Below, piece by piece: positions 26,595 to 34,506 of a stretch of DNA of 34,506 bases (its first letter is position 1; the number at the start of each line of letters is the position of its first letter). Both the position numbers and the translations under genes were made by a program. The DNA comes from a virus: the IMG/VR virus record IMGVR_UViG_3300008267_000173, positions 1 through 34,506 of that record; one strand, written 5' to 3'. The notes below the pieces were generated by a model. The model did no database searches. It was given only the letters and a program-made list of their open reading frames with translations, and was not told the origin of the DNA.

Positions 26595-27775
26595 TGGATA
26601 ACAGACAATATCATATTAGAATATCGCCGGAAGTTATTAAAAATGATATCTTCCCCGTTAACACCTACGCCGAATATTCCGACACGGAGTTGATACCGTA
26701 TTGTTGTGATATAATAACTCGTGAAGTTATTAAGTATGTTACAGGAACAACTTACGTTTATTCATCCATGACTCAAATATTATCAGGTGGTACTGATGGT
26801 ACGTCATTATTAACAGGACTTACCGTTCCCATCTTATTAACTGAAAATACGATTGATTTGGGGTACTATAGTGTTTTTGATGGGATGGTTACTCAGCAAG
26901 AAACAATGACTAACTTCTTGTTTTCAGCAACAACTTCATATCCTTACACTTTTTATTTTTACAATACTTCAGATACTGAATTTAAAAAATATTTAAGTTT
27001 CTCAAACTATTATTTGGATTGGGGTGACGGTAGTCCTATAGAAACTATAACAAGTACATCACCAAGTTATTATAGTCATACTTATACAATGGACGGTGAG
27101 TTTACAATTACCATGTCAGGGATGAGTCCGTGGGGTTCCAACATCATCCAAAAAACTATAACAACCCCTTATATTGATGTACCAATCTTAAACCCGCAAG
27201 GTACTGCATATTTCTTACCCGCTGGCGGTAGTTGGTCAGGTACACCGATTAGTTACAACTATATTTTCAGTGGTGACCAAGATTGTGATGTTTATCTAAA
27301 CTCAAGTTACAACTATACAACGGTACCATTTCCTGTTACGGGATATACCAAATCAACAATTAGTGACCTTGAGGTGTATGGTAAAAAAGATTTACTTTGG
27401 AATGGTAAATACAAGTTAGGTGTCTCAGTAACTGGTACTTCAGGTAATGTCGGTACAGTATGGGGTGAGTTCAATAACGGTCTTTACACCGCTTACACAA
27501 TTAACAATGTTGACTACTACGATTATAGTGATGGAAGAACGGTATTTGTTGTTATGTCATCAGGAATGACACCTGATATGATGATATGTTCAGCAATTAC
27601 AAAAAATGAAGTATTATTAAACGTAATTGATGAAGCAGAAGTTCAAACTAATGTATTTATAGAGAGAGGAAAAATATCAGGATTGGAACGAATTGAAAGA
27701 CTTGGAGAAATCAACAACATCGGTGACCTTGAAAAATATGGTTACGGATTTTTTAATATAATAAAAATAGCTTAA
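26594..27775 (+). CDS. Tail protein with PKD-type domain (393 aa)
   Basis: Residues ~137-190 form a PKD (Ig-like) domain: YLDWGDGSP, then SHTYTMDGEFTITMSG, the classic WGDG and H-Y-G pattern. PKD domains occur in surface adhesins and carbohydrate-binding enzymes and act as spacers or binding modules. The N-terminal ~110 residues and the section after the PKD are beta-rich and unassigned. The last ~45 residues change to a charged helical segment (VFIERGKISGLERIERLGEI, then LEKYGYGFFNI), perhaps a docking tail. The ATG overlaps the previous stop by one base; the next gene starts one base after this stop. Likely a peripheral baseplate or fibre-network part, by context. Confidence 0.78.
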   Translation: MDNRQYHIRISPEVIKNDIFPVNTYAEYSDTELIPYCCDIITREVIKYVTGTTYVYSSMTQILSGGTDGTSLLTGLTVPILLTENTIDLGYYSVFDGMVTQQETMTNFLFSATTSYPYTFYFYNTSDTEFKKYLSFSNYYLDWGDGSPIETITSTSPSYYSHTYTMDGEFTITMSGMSPWGSNIIQKTITTPYIDVPILNPQGTAYFLPAGGSWSGTPISYNYIFSGDQDCDVYLNSSYNYTTVPFPVTGYTKSTISDLEVYGKKDLLWNGKYKLGVSVTGTSGNVGTVWGEFNNGLYTAYTINNVDYYDYSDGRTVFVVMSSGMTPDMMICSAITKNEVLLNVIDEAEVQTNVFIERGKISGLERIERLGEINNIGDLEKYGYGFFNIIKIA

Positions 27776-27776
27776 T

Positions 27777-28682
27777 ATGGCAACAGGAACATATGGAACG
27801 ATAAGACCGGCTGATGTATCACCGGAAGATGTGGAGATAATCTTAAATTATACTCCATCAAGAGACGAAACAGATAATTTCGTCTTAACTAAATTAGATG
27901 CCGCGGCAATTCTAAAGCCTTATTTTAATAACTCAAACACAGGTGGAAATACTGTAGAAATTTTGGGTGGTTTATATAACTTAAAGTTACCTGCAGACCA
28001 ATTTAATAAATTAGGGATTTATACCCTTTATATCAGACCTGCACAAATTAGAACTTCAATCACAGATTGTGGTGTTTTAGCGGCATTACCCAACGTAAGA
28101 GGTTTGGTTATTGATTTAAATAATGTCCCTACTGAGTACAGAAACAAATTTGTTAATCAAGGATTAGTTGGTTTTAGAATTGAATATTTAAATTCAGATG
28201 GGACTAAAATACCTAATTTCTTTAGATTAATCACTTCATCATTCTTTTGTGAACCAGTTGTTCAGAATTTAACAAATACGTCACAAAAAGCTATTAGATA
28301 CCGTTACACTGATAATAATACAAATTTAGTTTTTTGTACATTATCACCATCTTCTGCACCGACTAACAAACCAAATGCGGTACCTTTTATTGGTCAACCA
28401 AATCAAGATATCTTAATATCTAATACATTCTTCAATCCAATAACTTTGGATATTGAAGTTGCGGAACACGACTTCTCAACGTTGGCGATTGCGTTGTATG
28501 GTAACCAAACCAAATCGATTGATGATGGTATCTACACAATGTACGACACTAATAATAACATTTATAGACAATACAACTTGTATGAAATTCGTGACCAATT
28601 TAATGAATTATTATACGAGGTTAGACAAGATAGAGATAATAATATTGATTATAGTAAAAACTTCTCAAACATAACACAATAA
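27777..28682 (+). CDS. Uncharacterised structural protein (301 aa)
   Basis: I do not recognise the family. Residues ~10-60 mix helix and strand (DVEIILNYTPSRDETDNFVL). The middle is beta-rich (LGIYTLYIRPAQIRTSITDC). The C-terminal ~45 residues are strongly charged and probably helical (YEIRDQFNELLYEVRQDRDN), which would suit a coiled-coil or docking end. No signal peptide or membrane segment is seen. It is packed between the PKD protein (1-nt gap) and the 1006-residue protein (1-nt stop/start overlap TAATG), so it is almost certainly made with them as part of the tail tip. Confidence 0.78.
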   Translation: MATGTYGTIRPADVSPEDVEIILNYTPSRDETDNFVLTKLDAAAILKPYFNNSNTGGNTVEILGGLYNLKLPADQFNKLGIYTLYIRPAQIRTSITDCGVLAALPNVRGLVIDLNNVPTEYRNKFVNQGLVGFRIEYLNSDGTKIPNFFRLITSSFFCEPVVQNLTNTSQKAIRYRYTDNNTNLVFCTLSPSSAPTNKPNAVPFIGQPNQDILISNTFFNPITLDIEVAEHDFSTLAIALYGNQTKSIDDGIYTMYDTNNNIYRQYNLYEIRDQFNELLYEVRQDRDNNIDYSKNFSNITQ

Positions 28683-31600
28683 TGGCAATTTCGAAATATA
28701 CTTGTCCCCCACAATCGGCAACTGGCTCAGGAACTTTTTCAGATAACTTAGTTGGTTTTCAGCTTGTAGCTGGTGGTGGATTAACGCAAGGTAATTTCCA
28801 ATTCACAACATCAATAAACGAAAAAGAAAATCGTAATTTTAGTGTTGGTACTTTCTCACAACCGATTAGTTTAGAGGGTATGGGGATTGATAGTGTTTAT
28901 CAATCTAAAACCATCTTTGAGAAAAATTACAAAGTTTATCCTAATTATGACTTAAGTCAAATAACTAATTTTACTCAATACGGGTCATTAGTTAAAAGAT
29001 TATCAACTTCGGTTGAAACTATCATTGCAAAATTCCCTGCGGCTATAGAGTCGTCTTTTATGGGGATTAACTATGTTACTGGTGAAACAGCGTTTAACAT
29101 AATTTATAGTTCGGTTAACGACACAACAACATTTAGTTTAGATGCTTCGAGAATCCGTAACCCATTTGACATTGATTTTAGTGTAAATTCAACGCAAAAT
29201 TTACAATTAAGGGAAATTGCAGTATCTCCGTTAAGAGATATGACTCTAAATTACTCAAAATATTCACTATACTATAGTGGTAATGGGTATTCGGTTGTTA
29301 ATATAGTACCAACAAATACAAATGATTTCGGTGAATTAAAAATCACAGTTCAAGGAAACCCATTCTCAGGTCAAACTATTATTTATGATAATCTTATTGT
29401 GAGACCTAATGATTTTGAGGTAAATAGAATTTTTAATGAGGATTTAGACCAAGTTGAAAACTTCCTTCTTAATAGGAATACAGCACCAATTTATACCGCA
29501 ACATTCCAAGTACCTAATCAAACGGATGACGGACAATATTACACTGAGTATAGGTCTATCCCTTGGCCATTAAATGGTTCTTGGAACTTAGATATTGTTA
29601 CTAAAGCTTTTGAAAATTATTTAACTCAACTTGATGAAGTTGGCGAATTTTTTGATTTATATGTAACTAACTTAGTTTCTCGTTTCTTTATTACTGACGC
29701 CTTTAAAGAGTTTGATACTCAGACTCAAAAGATGGAAAAAATTCTACAAATTTATGGTAGAAGTTTTGATGAAACTAAAAAATTCATAGGGGCACTTGCT
29801 TTCATGAATTCGGTAAATTACAATCCTGGTAATGACATACCATCACAACTACTTAAAAATTTAGCCCAAACTCTAGGTTGGAATATTAACATTTCACCAA
29901 TAACAAATGATGATTTTTTAAGTTCTGTTTTTGGACAAAAAAATGTTGACCAACCACAATTCACGGGAATCTCTACTGAAGCAACACCTGATGAATTAAA
30001 CTATCAATATTATAGAACATTAATCTTAAATTCTGCGTACCTATTCAAATCCAAAGGTACTCGAAAATCTATTGAAGTGTTATTGCGTTTAATAGGTGCA
30101 CCTGATGCTTTGGTTGAATTTAATGAGTATGTTTATTTAGCGGACCAAAAAATTAATATGGTTGAGTTTGGAACTCAATTCGCATCTATTTCAGGAGGTA
30201 CCTACATCCAACAAACACCAACACTCGAGGCGGGAAATACATTCTCAATCTTTGGGGTTCAGTATACAGGTTTCACTACTTCAGAAACGATTTACGATGT
30301 TAACGTTTTTAGAGATGATTACCCCGTTGACGAAGATGGATACCCTTTAGCACCTGTTAATACGGAAGAGTACTTCTTTCAAATAGGTAGTGGGTGGTTT
30401 GAGCAAACACCCGAACATAGAGCACCTGCCCAAGTAGACCCTACTTTAAACGTGTTTACCGGCGCAAACCCTAATTACCAAACAGTATTAAAACCTTATA
30501 GTTATGGTCAAGAATATTTAAACAGATTTAGGTATTTCCCTTATATGAATTTAGGGTATACGTTAACACCTGTTATTGATAATAATAAAAGTTGGACTGA
30601 ATATGAAACTGGTTTAAGGTTTAATTATGACGGTAATTTAAACGCTCGTTACATTGTTGATGATGAAAAATTAGTATTGAACGTTAAGAACGTTGATTTA
30701 TTTATGAATCCTGCACAAGGTTTGGTTTACGATGTTTGGTTCATGTCAAGACAAACTAATTACCCAATTCCAGACCAAGGTTTAAATTATGTTGCACCAA
30801 CTTATTGTGACCCAACACCGAATTCACTTTATCCACAAAGAGGTGGTGTTGATTGGACTGAAATTAACCCACAACCAAAAAGAAAAACATTCTTTGAATT
30901 TGCACAAACTTTTTGGTTAAACATGATTAATGTTAGAAATAGACAATTCGCCACTGATGGTAAAACAGGAGGGTACCCAACATTGGCATCAATTTATTGG
31001 AAGTATTTAGAATCGGAAACATTTGAAGGTATTGAAAACAACAATTTCACATACCAAACAATGATGGATTATATTAATGGTATTGGTGATTATTGGATTC
31101 GTTTAGTCGAACAGATGATTCCCGCAACAACCATTTGGAATACGGGTACTCGTTTAGAGAATTCTATTTTCCACAGACAAAAGTTTGTTTGGAGAAGACA
31201 AGAAGGTTGTCAGTTAATCCCTGTTCCTTGTAAACCTTGTGAGATAACATCAAACTTATTCTCATATGACTGTCCTGTTGAAGAAGTTGAATGTGGAATA
31301 TACCCATGGTCAACTAATAGTCAAATTACTGGTTTTGGTGGGGTGTTAGGTAGTGTTTTAGGTCAATACTTAACCACTAATGGATATACTTTAGGTAGTT
31401 GTGATTTAAACTCACTAACAACCGAATGGTTTGTTGACCTAAGGTTAAACGATGAGGTAATCGTCCAATATAGTTTCTTTAATGGTGTTGGATACTTAGA
31501 CCCTGTGTTAAGTTCACCTAGTCAAACTGAGTGGTTAAATGCTTTAGTTATCGCACTCAACGATTTAAAAAATTACGGATATGACTACTATTTAACTACT

Positions 31601-31702
31601 GAAGATACTGTGGTAATTTATAACGTGGTGTGTTCAACATCTGATGTGGGTACAAACTTTAAACTTAACGTTGGAATAAACTTTAATATATTGTGTAGTT
31701 AA
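28682..31702 (+). CDS. Large tail protein with P2 gpI/gp7-like motif (1006 aa)
   Basis: This is a large baseplate-region protein. Around residues 445-475 it reads [21 protein letters not shown], the lysine-Gly-Thr helix motif typical of P2 gpI-type tail proteins, whose T4 equivalent in the wedge is gp7. Helical parts lie at ~300-400 ([32 protein letters not shown]). Residues ~730-830 contain a Trp-rich conserved region ([20 protein letters not shown]) followed by a Cys-rich turn (CKPCEI). The final ~100 residues (three Cys at 907, 984, 1005) closely resemble a domain in the middle of the next protein. The gp7-like role is inference from the motif and the operon. Start and stop overlap its neighbours by one base. 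Confidence 0.75.
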   Translation: MAISKYTCPPQSATGSGTFSDNLVGFQLVAGGGLTQGNFQFTTSINEKENRNFSVGTFSQPISLEGMGIDSVYQSKTIFEKNYKVYPNYDLSQITNFTQYGSLVKRLSTSVETIIAKFPAAIESSFMGINYVTGETAFNIIYSSVNDTTTFSLDASRIRNPFDIDFSVNSTQNLQLREIAVSPLRDMTLNYSKYSLYYSGNGYSVVNIVPTNTNDFGELKITVQGNPFSGQTIIYDNLIVRPNDFEVNRIFNEDLDQVENFLLNRNTAPIYTATFQVPNQTDDGQYYTEYRSIPWPLNGSWNLDIVTKAFENYLTQLDEVGEFFDLYVTNLVSRFFITDAFKEFDTQTQKMEKILQIYGRSFDETKKFIGALAFMNSVNYNPGNDIPSQLLKNLAQTLGWNINISPITNDDFLSSVFGQKNVDQPQFTGISTEATPDELNYQYYRTLILNSAYLFKSKGTRKSIEVLLRLIGAPDALVEFNEYVYLADQKINMVEFGTQFASISGGTYIQQTPTLEAGNTFSIFGVQYTGFTTSETIYDVNVFRDDYPVDEDGYPLAPVNTEEYFFQIGSGWFEQTPEHRAPAQVDPTLNVFTGANPNYQTVLKPYSYGQEYLNRFRYFPYMNLGYTLTPVIDNNKSWTEYETGLRFNYDGNLNARYIVDDEKLVLNVKNVDLFMNPAQGLVYDVWFMSRQTNYPIPDQGLNYVAPTYCDPTPNSLYPQRGGVDWTEINPQPKRKTFFEFAQTFWLNMINVRNRQFATDGKTGGYPTLASIYWKYLESETFEGIENNNFTYQTMMDYINGIGDYWIRLVEQMIPATTIWNTGTRLENSIFHRQKFVWRRQEGCQLIPVPCKPCEITSNLFSYDCPVEEVECGIYPWSTNSQITGFGGVLGSVLGQYLTTNGYTLGSCDLNSLTTEWFVDLRLNDEVIVQYSFFNGVGYLDPVLSSPSQTEWLNALVIALNDLKNYGYDYYLTTEDTVVIYNVVCSTSDVGTNFKLNVGINFNILCS

Positions 31703-34320
31703 TGTGTTATATATTATATAACTTATCTGTAACTGGTGACTGTAGTAATACTAATGTCGGTGCTTTTAGTGTCGAAATAACGGGTGACGCACCCGATTAC
31801 TCAATTCAATGGGTAAATCCTGCGTCGGGTACAACAGCCTTAGGTGCGGGTGTAACAAATTATTATATTGATAGTTTATCTGCGGGAACTTACACATTTA
31901 ATATTATTGACAGTTGTACACCAACGAACACAATACAAGCCGTAAACGTCGCGATTTCAAGTGGAACTTGCGTTTCAATAAGTGCTCATGAAGATACTAC
32001 GTGTGGATTGGGTAATGGTAGTTTAACTGCAACAACAACGAATTATTATGGTACCACAACATTTTACCTATATGAAAATACTTTAGGGTATATCGCTTCA
32101 GGTACTTCGTTTGGTTCTAGCTATGAATTTAACGGAACACTAACAGGTGGGACGTATTATGTTATTGCCGATGACGGGGGTGGATGTACAGGTAAATCTG
32201 AAACTTGTATCGTAAAAAACTCAACTGAATTTGATTATGGATTATATACGGTTCCTGATGCGGGTTGTGCCGTACAATCAGGTAAGATTTTTGTCACAGG
32301 TCAAACAGGTTATTCACCATACACTTATCTTTGGTCTAATGGTGGGACAGATAGTTATATAACAGGATTGACCGCAGGTACCTACAGTGTTACGGTAACA
32401 GATGCAACTAATTGTTCGGTAACCAAGTCAGCAACAATTATTGATGTACCACCAGTTGGTTTAGGTTCATTAACAGTTGTTTCTCCGGATTGTTTTGTGT
32501 CCAATGGTAGTTTAACTATATTACTAACAGGAGGAACATCACCATATTATTTTTCAGGTTCTAACGGAACAATTGCCATTGAATTTAGTAATCAATATAC
32601 TTTTAGTGGTTTAAGTGCCGGTGTATTTAGTTATTCAGTTACTGATGCTGGTTTATGTAAATTCAGTGGTACAACTTCAGTTCTAACACCTGGTGGATTT
32701 TCATTAGTTAGTGTTGGTGTAAATAATACTGTTTGTGGAAATAGTGGTGGGTCGATAAACCCAATAACTATTTATGGTGGTAGTGGTAACTACGTTTATA
32801 CATTAGAATACCCTAATGGTAGTACTGAACAATATAGTACAACTAGCACTACTTGGCAATTCACAAATCTTTCTGCGGGGACGTATACTTTAACCATTAC
32901 CGATGGTGTGTGTACATATACAAACGACTATACAATACTTGATGAGACGACAATTGATATTGACATTAATGTTACGGGAACAACTTGCAATTTACCAAAT
33001 GGTTCTATCGAAATCTTAGTAAACGGTGGGGTTGGACCTTTTGTATATCAAGTTGACGGACAAAGTTATGGACCGACAAATGATACAGGACATACTTTTA
33101 GTAGTATTGTTGGAGGGACACACTCCGTGTCATTAACAGATGTTACTGGTTGTACAGTTAGTAATTCAGTTATAGTACCATTTTCAAGTAACATTGATTT
33201 TACTTTAGTCGGGGTTAACTCAACTAATGGTTCGAATGGCTCAATAACCGCCTACATAACTTCAGGGGAGCCAGAATTTACTTGGAATTGGAGTAGTAAT
33301 GTTAATGGTCAAACAGAATTAATGGTAAATAACTTATCAGGAGGGACATATACATTAACAGTAACCGACTCATATGGATGTACTAAAACAAAAACTATAA
33401 CAATCCAAGGGGTTAATAGTTTGACCTCTTATCAAACTTTTAACGTGTGTGATGATGAGTTTGTTAACAATGGTTTACAGATTAAAAAAGGTCTTCGTGA
33501 ATTTTTAAATGAAGGTTATTATGATTTAACAACTACTGATGTTAATTGTGTTTTAAATCAGTCAATATTTACACTTTCGGCAACCACTAGTGGTGTAACA
33601 TTAAGTGAGACTTTCTTCACAGGAACTTCATTAAGTGAATATCCGTCCGACAATTTATACTATAATACAATTAAAGATTTATTAACACAATTTGAAGGTA
33701 TTGGTTCAGTTATTATTGATGTTGAAAATAATATTATAAAAATAATTTCTGATTGTAATTCTGAGACATCATTATCTGATGCTCAAATAATGTTAAATTT
33801 AGGAATTAATTATGATATCTCTTGTGTGGCTTGTGCAATAACACCAACACCAACGGCTAGCCCAACCCCAACACCACAATTAACTCAAACTATTACACCG
33901 ACATTAACACCGACATTAACGTCTACGCCGACATTAACACCGACAAATACACCGACATTTAATGTCACACAAACACCTACACCGACTTTAACTAGAACCG
34001 CGACATTAACACCAACCCCTACACCAACAAGAACATCAACCCCTACACCAACCCCTACACCTACAACACCGAACTTTAAAACTTGGTATTTAACCGTTTG
34101 TGAGGATACTTGTGTCGATGGTGTATGTCAATGTGTACCTATCTCTGGCTTGGTAACAGTTTATTCAAATAATAGTGTGACTAGTCCATATTCGGCGGGT
34201 GTTAACTTATACCTTGACCAAGGATTGACAACACTTTATTATGGAGGGTATATTAATGGAGGATTTATCTACACCGCTTCTCCTGTGTCGTTAGAATGTA
34301 CCGTTGGTGGGGGATGCTAA
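31702..34320 (+). CDS. SprB-repeat tail fibre with Pro/Thr linker (872 aa)
   Basis: This is a putative receptor-contacting fibre. Seven units of about 75-90 residues fill residues ~1-570, each ending in a G-T-Y strand and a Cys ([55 protein letters not shown]). Several begin with a [13 protein letters not shown]-like strand. This is the SprB repeat pattern of flavobacterial gliding adhesins. Residues ~610-708 match the C-terminal domain of the preceding protein. Residues ~714-790 are a Pro/Thr linker (TPTPT, TPTLTPT), and the last ~80 residues are a Cys-rich beta domain ([28 protein letters not shown]). No signal peptide is evident, as expected for a virion protein. The ATG overlaps the preceding stop; it ends the operon against a convergent gene. 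Confidence 0.82.
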   Translation: MCYILYNLSVTGDCSNTNVGAFSVEITGDAPDYSIQWVNPASGTTALGAGVTNYYIDSLSAGTYTFNIIDSCTPTNTIQAVNVAISSGTCVSISAHEDTTCGLGNGSLTATTTNYYGTTTFYLYENTLGYIASGTSFGSSYEFNGTLTGGTYYVIADDGGGCTGKSETCIVKNSTEFDYGLYTVPDAGCAVQSGKIFVTGQTGYSPYTYLWSNGGTDSYITGLTAGTYSVTVTDATNCSVTKSATIIDVPPVGLGSLTVVSPDCFVSNGSLTILLTGGTSPYYFSGSNGTIAIEFSNQYTFSGLSAGVFSYSVTDAGLCKFSGTTSVLTPGGFSLVSVGVNNTVCGNSGGSINPITIYGGSGNYVYTLEYPNGSTEQYSTTSTTWQFTNLSAGTYTLTITDGVCTYTNDYTILDETTIDIDINVTGTTCNLPNGSIEILVNGGVGPFVYQVDGQSYGPTNDTGHTFSSIVGGTHSVSLTDVTGCTVSNSVIVPFSSNIDFTLVGVNSTNGSNGSITAYITSGEPEFTWNWSSNVNGQTELMVNNLSGGTYTLTVTDSYGCTKTKTITIQGVNSLTSYQTFNVCDDEFVNNGLQIKKGLREFLNEGYYDLTTTDVNCVLNQSIFTLSATTSGVTLSETFFTGTSLSEYPSDNLYYNTIKDLLTQFEGIGSVIIDVENNIIKIISDCNSETSLSDAQIMLNLGINYDISCVACAITPTPTASPTPTPQLTQTITPTLTPTLTSTPTLTPTNTPTFNVTQTPTPTLTRTATLTPTPTPTRTSTPTPTPTPTTPNFKTWYLTVCEDTCVDGVCQCVPISGLVTVYSNNSVTSPYSAGVNLYLDQGLTTLYYGGYINGGFIYTASPVSLECTVGGGC
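33841..34071 (+). repeat. Low-complexity ACACCNACA repeat encoding a Pro/Thr linker
   Basis: Imperfect 6- and 12-nt units such as ACACCAACA and ACACCGACATTA follow one another for ~230 nt, all in frame, encoding TPTPT, TPTLTPT and related blocks. No unit is separated by unique spacers, so it is coding low complexity, prone to slippage, and likely gives an extended flexible linker before the terminal domain. Confidence 0.88.
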
Positions 34321-34496
34321 TCCTTAGACTCAACTTTATTACCCATAGACTCATACAATCTCATTAACTTAAGAGACTCTGAATAATTCTTCTCAAGTCG
34401 GGTAAGCTCTTTCTCACTCACACCTTTTTCACAGGCTAAGTCATAAGCTTCTTTTGATTCCATCACCAACTTAGTTATGGTTTTTAGTAGTTTCAT
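34317..34496 (-). CDS. Small convergent gene, charged helical protein (59 aa)
   Basis: A complete 59-residue reading frame lies on the minus strand from ATG at 34496-34494 to TAG at 34319-34317. The protein starts [18 protein letters not shown] and continues with [18 protein letters not shown]; it is almost wholly helical and charged, with heptad-like spacing suggesting a coiled coil, and has one cysteine. The function is unknown. It is the only gene on this strand and its stop overlaps that of the fibre gene by 3 nt, so the two transcripts converge with no visible terminator between them. TATAAT lies a few bases before its ATG, but the rest of any promoter is beyond the window. Confidence 0.65.
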   Translation of the reverse strand: MKLLKTITKLVMESKEAYDLACEKGVSEKELTRLEKNYSESLKLMRLYESMGNKVESKD

Positions 34497-34506
34497 ATAT
34501 TATAAA

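Noticed and set aside
16478-34012. Shared word CGCGACATTAA in the nrdA terminator repeat and the fibre linker DNA
   Set aside because: An 11-mer match between two low-complexity AT-rich tracts is not convincing evidence of common origin.
33841-34071. Regular short repeats that could suggest a CRISPR or noncoding repeat array
   Set aside because: Units are 6-12 nt, have no unique spacers and stay in frame encoding Pro/Thr; this is a protein linker.
1-34506. tRNA genes, insertion sequences, attachment sites
   Set aside because: Intergenic gaps are all under 100 nt and none shows a cloverleaf, transposase or flanking repeats.

Overview
The window is a gap-free stretch of a contractile-tailed (T4-like, myovirus) bacteriophage genome. 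Every recognisable gene has a T4 counterpart or is a large virion protein, and no bacterial housekeeping gene is present. The sequence is AT-rich (about two thirds A+T by eye). Several features point to a host in the Bacteroidota (flavobacteria or relatives). Starts almost never have a Shine-Dalgarno sequence and typically read TAATATG. The last large fibre protein carries SprB-type repeats like those of the flavobacterial gliding adhesin. The ribonucleotide reductase resembles the eukaryotic/Bacteroidota type. The phage itself is not identified.

Layout. (1) 1-7170: end of an unidentified protein, a small gp53/LysM-like baseplate wedge protein, and a 2136-residue putative baseplate hub protein. 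(2) 7213-8138: two small uncharacterised genes, one very proline-rich, closed by a UUCG-loop terminator. (3) 8168-16464: replication and nucleotide genes, opened by a good sigma70-like promoter: gp32-like ssDNA-binding protein (with its own terminator), UvsX/RecA recombinase, RNase H-type 5' nuclease, an unknown gene, gp41/DnaB-like helicase, then nrdB and nrdA, closed by a terminator built on a 12-nt tandem repeat. (4) 16561-34320: a long baseplate/fibre operon: gp25, gp6, a 1697-residue protein with an internal very hydrophobic segment, four proteins not recognised by family (one with a PKD domain), a 1006-residue protein with a P2 gpI-like motif, and an 872-residue SprB-repeat fibre with a Pro/Thr linker. 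Most genes in this block overlap or abut by 1-8 nt. (5) 34317-34496: a small convergent gene on the minus strand.

The replication genes would load and run recombination-dependent DNA synthesis. The reductase would feed dNTPs to it. The flanking blocks build the baseplate and the host-contact fibres. All genes but the last lie on the plus strand. No gap exceeds 100 nt, and I see no tRNA, CRISPR array, insertion sequence, intein or intron. The least explained part is the set of large proteins after gp6, which occupies the place of T4 gp7-gp12 but shows little recognisable similarity to them.
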